This document shows positions 1 through 7,912 of a stretch of 64,000 bases of DNA, in pieces. This DNA comes from Psychrobacter sp. DAB_AL43B. Lineage in GTDB: Bacteria > Pseudomonadota > Gammaproteobacteria > Pseudomonadales > Moraxellaceae. Position 1 is the first letter of the stretch, and each line of letters begins with the position of its first letter. The position numbers and the translations under genes are program-made. The stretch is taken from assembly GCF_900168255.1 (NCBI RefSeq), contig NZ_LT799838.1, forward strand, positions 1,488,001 through 1,552,000. The letters are read 5' to 3'. Under the pieces are notes generated by a model. The model was not told where the DNA came from. It searched no databases and saw nothing but the letters and a program-made list of their open reading frames with translations.

Positions 1-413
1 AAGCTCGCAAACTTTACGCAAAGCAAGGCACAAGTGATGGTGCTCTTAACGTCGGTAAGCTGCAAGGCTTTAAGGACGGTCAAGTAATGACAGCGGCTGA
101 CATTGAGAAGTTTAAAACAGCGTCAGTCTATCTTGCTGAGATTGCGAGTCGTGCGCGTGACGATGAAGCAAGACGCAGTAAATATGAGTCAAGCCTTAAT
201 AAGCTACCTGATTCAGCATTACAAGCTGTTGGCAATCTAAGTAGGCAGCCTAATTTTGATACGGGCAATAATACTACTGGCGGCAAGAGTTATAACGTCA
301 AGTTTACGCTTGGTGGTATAACAGCAAATGCAAGTGTGCCGGAATCTCAAGCGGGTATGTTTGAACGCATGATGCAAGAATTACAAGACAGTAAAGCAAT
401 CGCAGGTTACTAG
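1..413 (+). CDS. Phage tail tape-measure-like protein, C-terminal end (partial)
   Basis: The reading frame is open from base 3 through the ATG at 87, so this is the 3' end of a gene that begins before the window and not a 108-residue gene. The visible ~136 residues are hydrophilic and largely helical, and end in a short beta-like stretch plus a helix, a layout seen at the C-terminus of tail tape-measure proteins. Its place just upstream of membrane, holin and lysin genes fits a late phage structural gene. No diagnostic motif is present, so another large virion protein is possible. Confidence 0.55.
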   Translation, partial: ARKLYAKQGTSDGALNVGKLQGFKDGQVMTAADIEKFKTASVYLAEIASRARDDEARRSKYESSLNKLPDSALQAVGNLSRQPNFDTGNNTTGGKSYNVKFTLGGITANASVPESQAGMFERMMQELQDSKAIAGY

Positions 414-435
414 CCACTCAATGAGTGGTTTTTTT
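414..435 (+). terminator. Rho-independent terminator after the phage structural gene
   Basis: A 6-bp stem (CCACTC/GAGTGG) with a 3-nt loop is followed by seven T. It begins directly after the stop codon of the upstream gene. Confidence 0.75.
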
Positions 436-457
436 ATTGAAAAAATTAGGGGGCTAG

Positions 458-925
458 ATGAAGATTAAAATAAAGCTGCGTTGGCTATGGTTGATATGTA
501 CGGCATTAATTGCCATGTGCTATCCACTGTCGGTACAAGCGGCAACACTGGTACAAAAAAGCGACCTATCAGCTCCATTTATATTCTCATGGCTTGGCGT
601 TTGGGTGTTCAGTGGTGCAGGTGGATTAGGTGCGTCATTTATCGTTGTTGATGATATAGATGCAAAACTACGGCATCCAGTTATCGCAAAGTTTGTTATC
701 GGTTTGTTTTGGGGTGTTGGTATCTGCTTATTGATAGATGCTCTCACAGGTACACCACAAGGCGCGTTGACATTTTTTGCATTAGCTGTGTCCAGTTTTG
801 CAACACCGTCAACAGCGGGCGCTATGGTATGGCTGAGCAATCAAAAGCGTATTAATAAGGCACTTGATAAGGGCTTTAAGATGAAAACAGGTATTGATTT
901 ATCTGATACGGAGGATGACAAGTGA
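458..925 (+). CDS. Phage-encoded membrane protein with signal peptide
   Basis: This 155-residue protein starts with a basic N-terminus and a hydrophobic stretch ending near VQAA, which looks like a cleavable signal peptide. Three further hydrophobic segments follow at roughly residues 40-65, 75-95 and 100-125, and the tail is polar and acidic. I do not recognise the family. Position between a tail gene and the lysis genes suggests a late phage role, possibly lysis-related. Its stop overlaps the GTG start of the next gene by four bases, so the two are probably translationally coupled. Confidence 0.6.
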   Translation: MKIKIKLRWLWLICTALIAMCYPLSVQAATLVQKSDLSAPFIFSWLGVWVFSGAGGLGASFIVVDDIDAKLRHPVIAKFVIGLFWGVGICLLIDALTGTPQGALTFFALAVSSFATPSTAGAMVWLSNQKRINKALDKGFKMKTGIDLSDTEDDK

Positions 926-1257
926 TTCCTATAAATTATGATTTTGTGATTAGTTTAATGTGCGCAGGTGCAGGACTTTGGATGCTTTTTCATATCGGCG
1001 CTTTTAGCAAAAAAAAGTACACGCCCACATTATCTAGCATTGCGGTATTCGTGGGCTTGATAGGCTGGTCGATAATTACACTGGTGTCATTAAGTGCTAT
1101 CGCTGAAAGTCCGCCGTGGATGGGTACGACTGGCTGGAAAGGCACATGGGGTTACACAGCGAGTCGAATGTTTTTAGCTATCATGTGGATATTAATGCTA
1201 TTGCATATCGAGTGCTATTCTCCAAGATGTAAGTATGACGTAGTCGCCAAGCTGTAA
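922..1257 (+). CDS. Small phage membrane protein (111 aa)
   Basis: It starts at GTG 922 within the GTGA overlap with the upstream gene. Three hydrophobic segments are visible (about residues 8-27, 38-60 and 82-98), separated by short polar loops, with a short Cys-containing tail. Size and topology resemble a holin or holin accessory protein, but no family motif is recognised. It is coupled to the preceding membrane gene and ends at a terminator before the likely holin gene. Confidence 0.55.
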   Translation: MIPINYDFVISLMCAGAGLWMLFHIGAFSKKKYTPTLSSIAVFVGLIGWSIITLVSLSAIAESPPWMGTTGWKGTWGYTASRMFLAIMWILMLLHIECYSPRCKYDVVAKL

Positions 1258-1275
1258 TAAATATAATTAAATATC

Positions 1276-1299
1276 GCCCCTTTTTTTGGGGCTTTTTTT
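1276..1299 (+). terminator. Rho-independent terminator
   Basis: A GCCCC/GGGGC stem around a 7-T loop is followed by another run of seven T. It separates the two membrane genes from the holin-lysin pair. Confidence 0.7.
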
Positions 1300-1311
1300 G
1301 GAGTGAAATAA

Positions 1312-1515
1312 ATGAAATTATTTAAAGAAAACACGGCAACAATGGTCACGCCATTAACCCGCTATGCACTGATTGCAGTTGCAGGTGGCTTAATCAGCAA
1401 GGGTTATATCACGGCTGAACAGATCGACATTATAGCTGGGGCTATCGTATCGCTAGGCACAATTGCATGGCTTGCGATTGTTAAAAATAAGCAGAAAGAA
1501 GGTGGTGAGGTATGA
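1312..1515 (+). CDS. Putative phage holin (Pam3-gp28-like small membrane protein)
   Basis: The 67-residue protein has two short hydrophobic helices separated by a KGYITAEQ turn, and a basic tail. This matches the layout of the small Pam3-gp28-type putative holins (LI.A.G.L..KGY motif followed by a second helix). A GGAG sequence lies 8 nt before the ATG. The stop codon overlaps the endolysin start (ATGA), the usual holin-endolysin arrangement. By family it would permeabilise the inner membrane at the end of infection; that is inferred from resemblance and position. Confidence 0.7.
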   Translation: MKLFKENTATMVTPLTRYALIAVAGGLISKGYITAEQIDIIAGAIVSLGTIAWLAIVKNKQKEGGEV

Positions 1516-2147
1516 AAGATAGTGATTTTTTTAGCTGGGTGCGAGACAATCAAGAGTCTAAGCAATTATCACAAATGCAAGTTGATGGCGCAAAAAACGT
1601 GCTTAGAGTGGTCAAAGCAGACGCACTGCAATCTTTTGTCGCAGCATTAACAGGTTGGAAGGTTGACGGTAGCAGCGTAGATGACAAGGCTGATACGTTA
1701 GATCGCGTTATGTCACAAAAAGGTATTGAGCATCTAAAGTTAAGCGAAGGCTTGCGACTAAAAGCATATCAAGACACTGGTAAAGTTTGGACTATTGGTT
1801 ACGGGCATACATCGGCGGCTGGCGGCTTAAAGGTCTATCAAGGTTTAGCTATTACGCATGGGCAAGCTGAGCAACTGCTAAAAGACGACTTGGAGCGTAT
1901 GACTTATCCAGTAATCAAGCGATTGGTCAAAGTTGATTTAACGCAAGGTCAGTTTGATGCGCTATGCTCGTTTATTTACAATCTTGGTGAGGGTCAAGTC
2001 AGTACATCAACATTACTCAAACTACTAAATAAAGGTGACTATAAAGGCGCGTCTAATCAATTTGGGCGGTGGATTTATGATAACGGTAAAAAGTTTGGCG
2101 GTTTGGTGACTCGTAGGGAAGACGAGAAAGAACTTTTTAATTCTTAG
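1512..2147 (+). CDS. Phage endolysin, GH24 (T4-type) lysozyme
   Basis: This muramidase-type lysin cuts the glycan strands of peptidoglycan. The catalytic pattern E-x8-D-x5-T is present at Glu79, Asp88 and Thr94 (segments SEGLRLKAYQD and TIGYGH). The C-terminal half carries the family's QFDALCSFIYNLG and VTRRE segments. At 211 residues it is longer than the usual 150-165 because about 70 residues precede the catalytic domain; that part contains LSQMQVDGAKNVL, which resembles the start of another lysin domain type, so the N-terminus may be mosaic. It has no signal peptide and therefore depends on the holin. It is translationally coupled to the holin by a 4-bp overlap. Confidence 0.92.
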   Translation: MKDSDFFSWVRDNQESKQLSQMQVDGAKNVLRVVKADALQSFVAALTGWKVDGSSVDDKADTLDRVMSQKGIEHLKLSEGLRLKAYQDTGKVWTIGYGHTSAAGGLKVYQGLAITHGQAEQLLKDDLERMTYPVIKRLVKVDLTQGQFDALCSFIYNLGEGQVSTSTLLKLLNKGDYKGASNQFGRWIYDNGKKFGGLVTRREDEKELFNS

Positions 2148-2173
2148 CATTCAAAGACGTTTATACACCTATA

Positions 2174-2203
2174 GCGATGCTCAGATGTGAGCATCGCTTT
2201 TTT
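2174..2203 (+). terminator. Rho-independent terminator after the endolysin
   Basis: A perfect 10-bp stem (GCGATGCTCA/TGAGCATCGC) with a GATG loop is followed by six T. It ends the phage late transcript and separates it from the convergent integrase gene. Confidence 0.9.
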
Positions 2204-2251
2204 ATTTGCCAAAAATTTGGTTCCCTCATCAATGAGGGTAGCAGATTTGGT

Positions 2252-3493
2252 CTAAGCGCGTCTAAGTTGGTCTAAATAATCAGCCCACTTTTGCATGATG
2301 ATAGCTCGCTCTTTTTGCATTGTCACACGGTTATAAGCCCTGCCGTTAGCATCTCGCACGTTATGACCAAGCTGTAATTCGATAAGCGTTTCTGATACCG
2401 ATAATTGCTCAACCATCATCGTTCTAGCAGACGCACGAAAACCATGTGGCGTGTGAATACCCTCGTAGCCAATACTATTTAAAAAGTTATTAAGTTGTTG
2501 TCTGTGCTCAAACTTATCTTTACGTCTTTTGTTGTAAAACACGTATGGCGTGTGGCGCGTATCGACGTGTAAGGCGCGTAGTAGCTCGATAGCTTGCGTA
2601 GGTAATGGCACTACTAGACTGCTCACCATATCAGCTCTACTGCCTGTTTTCGTTGGATTAAAAACCCATGTCTTAGCATCAAAGTCGATACTATCCCAAC
2701 GCATTGAGCACATATCTTGATTGCGCTGAAATAACATAGCTTGCAGTTTTATTATATTCTGAGCATGTCCGTAAAAATCAGTCACATTGTCGATATCACG
2801 TAGCAATTGACCAAATGCGACCGGCTCAATAATGGCGCTGTGATGCTTGGTTTTTGGTGTTGGCAATAGTAAGTCAGACACAGCGATAGCAGGATTATTG
2901 ACGACATAACCTTGTCCGATAGCTTGAGCAAATACCTGCTGACAAACACCCCTTACACGTTTGGCGGTTGGTATCGCTTTACGCTCAATAGCTCTAATAG
3001 CCCGCAATACGTCAGGTGTGTTGATACTATCTATTGCTATGCGTCCGATATGTACGTTTGCATAATCTACCTGCCGTTGCTTCTCTCTAATAGTCTTATC
3101 TTCAAACTGACCTGACGCTGCCTGACTATCTAACCATTCAGCCGCCATTTCTGCAAACGTTGGCATAGTGCGCCTTTTGTTTTGCATATCTCTGTGGTGC
3201 AAAATTGGATCAATATCCTGACTAATCAAAACTAAATTATCACGATACATATCACGGGCTTGTTCAAGTGTTAAAATAGGATAGGTGCCAAGCGTAAAGT
3301 TTTTACGTTTGCCAGTGATAGGGCTGGTAAATCTATGCCTAAACGTAGTAGTCTTATTGTCCCTGATATAAAGGTTAAGACCTTTGTAGCCTTGAATGGC
3401 ATAAACATCGTCACCATTATCATGGTCTTTGATGGACTGCTTAATTTGCGAGTCAGTTTTGATGCCAGTTTCTTTTAATTTTTGGTTAGTCAC
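2252..3493 (-). CDS. Prophage tyrosine-recombinase integrase
   Basis: This site-specific recombinase of 413 residues integrates and excises the prophage. The N-terminus (about 20-110) resembles the DUF4102 arm-binding domain of P4-type integrases (AIQGYKGLNLYIR, KRKNFTLGTYP). The catalytic part has the H-x-x-R box (HTPHGFRASART) and an expected nucleophile Tyr in GRAYNRV near residue 388. The start is a GTG at 3493 directly next to 11-bp direct repeats; no strong ribosome-binding site is seen, so the start is uncertain. The gene begins at the host-facing edge and reads inward, which places the attachment site between here and kdsD. I found no tRNA gene there. Confidence 0.92.
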   Translation of the reverse strand: MTNQKLKETGIKTDSQIKQSIKDHDNGDDVYAIQGYKGLNLYIRDNKTTTFRHRFTSPITGKRKNFTLGTYPILTLEQARDMYRDNLVLISQDIDPILHHRDMQNKRRTMPTFAEMAAEWLDSQAASGQFEDKTIREKQRQVDYANVHIGRIAIDSINTPDVLRAIRAIERKAIPTAKRVRGVCQQVFAQAIGQGYVVNNPAIAVSDLLLPTPKTKHHSAIIEPVAFGQLLRDIDNVTDFYGHAQNIIKLQAMLFQRNQDMCSMRWDSIDFDAKTWVFNPTKTGSRADMVSSLVVPLPTQAIELLRALHVDTRHTPYVFYNKRRKDKFEHRQQLNNFLNSIGYEGIHTPHGFRASARTMMVEQLSVSETLIELQLGHNVRDANGRAYNRVTMQKERAIIMQKWADYLDQLRRA

Positions 3494-3524
3494 TTGATTA
3501 CCATTTGATTACCATTTGATTACC
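3494..3524. repeat. Three near-perfect 11-bp direct repeats upstream of integrase
   Basis: The unit TTGATTACCAT occurs at 3494 and 3505, and again at 3516 as TTGATTACC. Short direct repeats beside an integrase gene are typical of arm-type integrase or excisionase binding sites, but this role is inference. The repeats abut the GTG start codon, so they would also lie in the 5' leader of the integrase mRNA. Confidence 0.7.
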
Positions 3525-3846
3525 TTTTAATACAAGAAACTTTGACCTACTTTGATTAACTTTGCAATCTATATTTCACACCAAGCTATACAGTGTCTAA
3601 AAACTAAAGGTTATCTATGTTTATCAAAGTGCATCAATAACACTGACTATTATAGTGGGTTTTTTTTGTATAGATAAACGTCTCATAATTTATTGATGGT
3701 ACAGCTATGGGCATAGTTTGAGACAATGTTATAAATATTGAGTACAGTTACTAATATTGAGTATGGTTATTAATATTGACCATAGTATAGTAAAATGCTT
3801 GTTTGATTTATTGTAAATATACAGCCACTAAATGTAGAGCCACTGT
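3525..3846. other. Prophage/host junction, AT-rich non-coding region
   Basis: There is no gene here. It should contain one attachment site of the prophage, but the core cannot be placed because the other end lies outside the window. It holds three ACTTTG-like words at 3538-3565 and three imperfect ~19-bp direct repeats at 3733-3789 (listed separately). No tRNA fragment was recognised. The kdsD promoter must lie in its right half. Confidence 0.5.
3733..3789. repeat. Three imperfect ~19-bp direct repeats upstream of kdsD
   Basis: The core AATATTGA recurs at about 3734, 3753 and 3772, followed by similar TACAGTTA, TATGGTTA and CATAGTAT tails. Even spacing near two helical turns upstream of kdsD could mean an operator for a multimeric regulator. 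It may equally be simple AT-rich duplication. Confidence 0.45.
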
Positions 3847-4839
3847 ATGAATAATCCCGAACGCAATCTAACCCATGAGCAATTCATTAATACCGCTATT
3901 GAGGCTATTAAGACCGAACAGGCGGCACTAGCATTACTGATAGAGCAGATCGATGATAGATTTGCACAGGCTTGCGATATTATTTTAGCCTGTCAGGGTC
4001 GAGTGGTCGTCACAGGTATGGGTAAGTCGGGGCTGATTGGGCGTAAGATAGCCGCAACGTTTGCCTCTACTGGTACGCCATCGTTTTTTATGCATCCCGG
4101 TGAAGCAGGACATGGCGACCTAGGTATGTTGGTAAAAGGCGATGTTCTGCTTGCTATCTCCAACTCTGGGGAGTCGGACGAGATTAAAATGCTACTGCCA
4201 GTGGTCAAACACCTAAATATTCCACTGATTAGTATTAGTCGAGATAAGCGCGGTATGCTGCCTCATGCAGCGGATATCATACTGACACTGGGCAAATCGC
4301 AGGAGGCCTGTCCGCTCAACCTTGCACCGACCTCAAGTACCACGGCTACCTTAGCGTTAGGCGATGCTTTGGCAGTTGCCTTGGTACATGCGCGCAATTT
4401 TACCTCAGAAGATTTTGCTTTATCGCATCCTGCTGGTGCATTAGGGCGTCAGCTACTGACGCGAGTAGAAGATTTGATGCATACCAAGTCAGAAAACTTG
4501 CCGCTTATCAATCAGCAAGCGCCATTACAAGAAGCCCTTTTTATTATGTCTGCTGGGCGTTTAGGCATGACGGTCGTCACTGATGATGATAAAAAGGTTG
4601 TCGGTATCTTTACAGATGGTGACTTAAGGCGAGGTCTAGAAAAAGGCATTGATTTACAGACACCGATGCGCGAGCTCATGGTGAGTAATCCACGCCGCAT
4701 CAGTAGAACGATGCGTGCCTCAGATGCGCTGAGTGTGATGAATGAAAATGCTATTAGCCAGCTGCTGATTATTGATGATGAGCAGCATCTAGAAGCCGTT
4801 ATTACGGTACATGATTTATTACAAGCCGGTGTAAAGTAA
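3847..4839 (+). CDS. kdsD: D-arabinose 5-phosphate isomerase
   Basis: It converts D-ribulose 5-phosphate to D-arabinose 5-phosphate, the first step of Kdo synthesis for lipopolysaccharide. The 330 residues show an N-terminal SIS sugar-isomerase domain (about 35-175, with VTGMGKSGLIGRK and ISNSGESDE) followed by two CBS domains (about 205-330), the standard KdsD/KpsF/GutQ layout and length. It heads a set with kdsC and lptCAB on the same strand, so the biosynthetic rather than the sugar-alcohol (GutQ) or capsule (KpsF) role is most likely. The prophage ends just upstream. Confidence 0.95.
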   Translation: MNNPERNLTHEQFINTAIEAIKTEQAALALLIEQIDDRFAQACDIILACQGRVVVTGMGKSGLIGRKIAATFASTGTPSFFMHPGEAGHGDLGMLVKGDVLLAISNSGESDEIKMLLPVVKHLNIPLISISRDKRGMLPHAADIILTLGKSQEACPLNLAPTSSTTATLALGDALAVALVHARNFTSEDFALSHPAGALGRQLLTRVEDLMHTKSENLPLINQQAPLQEALFIMSAGRLGMTVVTDDDKKVVGIFTDGDLRRGLEKGIDLQTPMRELMVSNPRRISRTMRASDALSVMNENAISQLLIIDDEQHLEAVITVHDLLQAGVK

Positions 4840-4877
4840 GTGTTATATTAAAAAAAGCCTTTAATAAGAGATAACTG

Positions 4878-5444
4878 ATGCAAGACTTAATAAAAAAAGC
4901 CGGACAAGTAAAGTTATTAGTCATGGATGTTGATGGTATTTTGTCAAACGGTCAAATTATTTATGATGCCAATGGTATTGAGACCAAAGCTTTTTCAGTA
5001 CATGATGGCGTGGGCGTTAAATCGTTAGCACGTTATGGTATTTTGACGGCAATTATTACGGGTCGTAGTAGTCCGATGGTAGACAAGCGCGCAGCTGAGA
5101 TGGGTGTGAACTATGTTGTACAAGGTCGTGATGATAAGCTAGTCGCATTCAATGAGCTGTTAGCAAGCATTGATCCCACGCTCAATATCACTGCTGCCGA
5201 TTGCGCTTATATGGGTGATGACTTGCCTGATATTAAAGCGATGCAAACGGTAGGATTTGCTGCCACAGTGCCTAATGCCCATGCGGAGGTCATCAATCGT
5301 AGTGATATGGTCACGACTCGCGCCGGTGGTACGGGCGCAGTACGTGAAGTATGTGATCTCATTCTAAAGGGTCATGGACATTATCAAAACTTTATCGCCC
5401 ACTATACGCTTGATGAAGCAAAAACTCAGGATAACTTGTCGTGA
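4878..5444 (+). CDS. kdsC: 3-deoxy-D-manno-octulosonate 8-phosphate phosphatase
   Basis: This HAD-family phosphatase removes the phosphate from Kdo 8-phosphate to give free Kdo. The nucleophile motif is MDVDGILSNG (Asp17, Asp19), and the later YMGDDLPDI supplies the Mg-binding acidic pair. At 188 residues it has the compact C0-type size expected of KdsC, with no cap domain. It follows kdsD by 38 bases and overlaps lptC by four bases (GTGA). Confidence 0.95.
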   Translation: MQDLIKKAGQVKLLVMDVDGILSNGQIIYDANGIETKAFSVHDGVGVKSLARYGILTAIITGRSSPMVDKRAAEMGVNYVVQGRDDKLVAFNELLASIDPTLNITAADCAYMGDDLPDIKAMQTVGFAATVPNAHAEVINRSDMVTTRAGGTGAVREVCDLILKGHGHYQNFIAHYTLDEAKTQDNLS

Positions 5445-6025
5445 ATACTCGTGTTTTAATAGTCATTGCGTTGATTATCGCTGGTATTGCGGGCTGGTTT
5501 TTTCAGCAGCAAGGAGAGATAACGCCACCGGTAAATCTTGAAACATCTGATGTCGATTATGAAGCGACAGATATTAAGGCGGTACAAACGAACGAGAAAG
5601 GTGAAACGGAGTACGAGCTCAGTGCTGAATCGTTGACGCATAATCCGGTAACCAACAAGGATGAGATGAAAGGCATCACTATGAATTGGGAGCCTTCAGA
5701 TGAGCAGCGCTATCGTATCGAAGCAGGTAGTGCTGCTATCAGTCAGCAGACAGGGGAGCTTAGCTTATCGGGTGGTTTTTCTTTAGTCAGCGAAGATAAG
5801 GCAGGCAAATCTGATATTGAACCGATTAAAGTAACCGGAGCCACATTGAAGGGCAATACTAAGTCGGGTCAAGTCTATAGTGATGAAGCGGTCAAAGTTG
5901 AACAAGGTATGAACCGGTTTGAAGCATCAAGTATGAAAGCCAACCTTGAGACAGGGGAGTATGAGTTTGGTCAAGTGGCAGTCTCTTTTACGCCCGCTGA
6001 ACGTCAAGACAAAGCCTTGTTTTAA
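5441..6025 (+). CDS. lptC: LPS export protein LptC
   Basis: LptC is the bitopic inner-membrane component that receives LPS from LptBFG and passes it to LptA. A single N-terminal transmembrane helix (about residues 4-20) is followed by a periplasmic beta-rich domain, 194 residues in all, the normal size. The GTG start overlaps the kdsC stop, which indicates coupling. Sequence conservation in LptC is low, so the call rests on topology, beta-jellyroll-like composition and its place between kdsC and lptA. Confidence 0.9.
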   Translation: MNTRVLIVIALIIAGIAGWFFQQQGEITPPVNLETSDVDYEATDIKAVQTNEKGETEYELSAESLTHNPVTNKDEMKGITMNWEPSDEQRYRIEAGSAAISQQTGELSLSGGFSLVSEDKAGKSDIEPIKVTGATLKGNTKSGQVYSDEAVKVEQGMNRFEASSMKANLETGEYEFGQVAVSFTPAERQDKALF

Positions 6026-6055
6026 CCAGCGCATTATTTTAATTATTGCACTATA

Positions 6056-6100
6056 TTAATAACTACTATGTTAATAACTACCGTGTTGATAATTACATTG
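6056..6100. repeat. 15-bp tandem repeat, three copies, between lptC and lptA
   Basis: Units begin at 6056, 6071 and 6086: TTAATAACTACTATG, TTAATAACTACCGTG and TTGATAATTACATTG. Nothing else is recognised in the 174-base gap. It looks like a local slippage expansion of AT-rich spacer DNA. Confidence 0.7.
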
Positions 6101-6199
6101 TTTTAAGCATCACTATACTGAGGTATAAACATATATTTAGCACAGCATCTAGCAGGAAGTTTGCAAACTCTACTACCCATTATAAAACGAGTAATTTTC

Positions 6200-6769
6200 A
6201 TGAAATCTAATTTTTTGCCTACTTTACGCTTGCTATCGACTCGCTCTATTCATCTATCGCCTAGCCTGCGTACGCTGCCGATGGTGATGCTTTTAGCGCT
6301 GCCATTATATAGCCATGCATTACCATCAGATGCCAACCAGCCAATCAAACTATTAGCGGATAAAGCGACTTATAGTGAGCGTAGTGGTATTACCAGTTAC
6401 TCCGGCAGTGTGGTTATTACTCAAGGTACGTTTAAGATGACGGCCGACAATATTACCGTCAACTTATCACAGGGTCGTAGTATCAACTCAGCAGTAGCGA
6501 CTGGACGTCCAGCAACTATGCAGCAAGTTGTCACGCAAGAAAAAGGTGTGGCAAAAGGTCAGGCAAATAAGATTGACTATAACGCGGTCACAGGTATCGT
6601 CACGCTAACTGGTAATGCAAAATTGGTGCAAAACGGCGCAAGTTTTGCAGGTAATGTCATTCGTTATAGCCTAAAAGCCGGTGATGTGGAAGCAACTGCC
6701 GGTGGCAATCAGCGAGTAGAGCTGGTCTTTCCACCCAATAACAGCAATAGCCAAAGCGGCATACGCTAA
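6200..6769 (+). CDS. lptA: LPS export periplasmic bridge protein LptA
   Basis: LptA forms the periplasmic beta-jellyroll bridge that carries LPS from LptC to LptD. I place the start at ATG 6200 (MKSNFLP) because a cleavable signal peptide follows, ending near SHALP; an earlier TTG at 6161 in the same frame is less likely. The mature part shows the OstA-like repeats typical of the family (IKLLADKATYSERSG, GSVVITQGTFKMTADNITV, VTLTGNAKLVQNGASFAGN). Length about 189 residues is normal. It lies between lptC and lptB. Confidence 0.95.
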   Translation: MKSNFLPTLRLLSTRSIHLSPSLRTLPMVMLLALPLYSHALPSDANQPIKLLADKATYSERSGITSYSGSVVITQGTFKMTADNITVNLSQGRSINSAVATGRPATMQQVVTQEKGVAKGQANKIDYNAVTGIVTLTGNAKLVQNGASFAGNVIRYSLKAGDVEATAGGNQRVELVFPPNNSNSQSGIR

Positions 6770-6884
6770 GCCAAATAATGAGTTAAGCAACTAAATAAAA
6801 AACGACTAAACATCTAGGTGGTTAGTATCAGTGCTTACCTGCTGCCATATGATAAGTAAGTTACGAATAAGTTATGAGTAAGTT

Positions 6885-7664
6885 ATGAATGATAATAAAA
6901 ATAATGACCCGATAGCGTCAACCAGTACTTCTGAGCCTGTCGCCCGTTTATCGATGCAAAACCTAGGTAAACGCTATGGCAAACGCTGGGTTGTTAAAGA
7001 TGTCTCATTCTCTGTTGAGCAAGGGCAGGTCGTAGGGCTATTGGGTCCAAACGGTGCCGGCAAAACAACCAGCTTTTATATGGTAGTAGGGCTGGTCAAT
7101 ATGGATAAGGGCCGTGTGACCTTGGGGAAAATGGACTTATCTAAATATGCGATGCATGAGCGTGCTCGTGCGGGTATTGGCTATTTGCCGCAAGAGGCGT
7201 CTATTTTCCGTAAATTGTCTATTGAAGACAATATTTTAGCCATCTTGCAAACTCGTAAAGAGTTGAGCGCTAGCGAGCAACGGCAAGAGCTTGAAAAATT
7301 AATCGGCGATTTTCATTTAGAACATGTGCGGAAATCTTTGGGCATGAGTGTATCAGGTGGTGAGCGTCGCCGCTGTGAGATTGCCCGTGCTTTGGCTGCT
7401 GATCCCAAATTTATCTTATTAGATGAGCCTTTTGCCGGTGTAGATCCCATCTCTGTTGGCGATATCAAAGAGGTTATTTTAGCGTTAAAAAAGCGCGGTA
7501 TTGGGGTGTTAATCACTGACCATAATGTGCGTGATACCTTGGCCATTTGTGAAAAAGCATATATTGTCTCAGAGGGTGCTATCATTGCTGAGGGCACAGC
7601 ACGTGAAGTCTTAGACAATGAATTGGTTAAGTCTGTCTATCTAGGTAAAGACTTTCAAGTATAA
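6885..7664 (+). CDS. lptB: LPS export ABC transporter ATPase
   Basis: LptB is the cytoplasmic ATPase that powers LPS extraction with LptF and LptG. The Walker A motif GPNGAGKTT is at residues 54-62, the signature is VSGGERRR, Walker B is [12 protein letters not shown] and the switch His lies in ITDHNV. The 259-residue length includes about 20 extra N-terminal residues. In many gammaproteobacteria rpoN follows lptB; here radA follows instead after 248 bases, so the operon probably ends here. Confidence 0.97.
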   Translation: MNDNKNNDPIASTSTSEPVARLSMQNLGKRYGKRWVVKDVSFSVEQGQVVGLLGPNGAGKTTSFYMVVGLVNMDKGRVTLGKMDLSKYAMHERARAGIGYLPQEASIFRKLSIEDNILAILQTRKELSASEQRQELEKLIGDFHLEHVRKSLGMSVSGGERRRCEIARALAADPKFILLDEPFAGVDPISVGDIKEVILALKKRGIGVLITDHNVRDTLAICEKAYIVSEGAIIAEGTAREVLDNELVKSVYLGKDFQV

Positions 7665-7693
7665 ATCAATCTGTTAAATGTTTTTTCACTGAC

Positions 7694-7731
7694 GCTGGCA
7701 TAAGGTTTTTAAGTTCGCGCTCTTAGCCAGC
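7694..7731. other. Stem-loop downstream of lptB
   Basis: GCTGGC-A-TAAG pairs with CTTAGCCAGC with one bulged base and a 17-nt loop. No T-run follows, so it is not a classical terminator. It could stabilise the 3' end of the lpt mRNA. Nothing else is seen in the 248-base gap to radA. Confidence 0.4.
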
Positions 7732-7912
7732 TACTGCTATTTATCTTATATTTCAATTATTATTACCTTTAGCGTTATCCCTTCTCTAAAACACCGTCTG
7801 TCATAGCAGCGGCATGCTTATCTTAAAATTCTTCTAAAATTAACGCTCATAAAAGCGTCATTATATTCTATTTATCATTCTTACTTGAATACCTGAACAA
7901 GGCTCATACGTT

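Noticed and set aside
87..413. Separate 108-residue phage gene starting at ATG 87
   Set aside because: The same frame is open back to the window edge, so it is the tail of a longer gene.
3776..3804. TTGACC as a -35 box for kdsD
   Set aside because: No acceptable -10 hexamer lies at the proper distance.
3525..3846. tRNA remnant as prophage attachment site
   Set aside because: No T-arm or acceptor-like sequence could be found on either strand.
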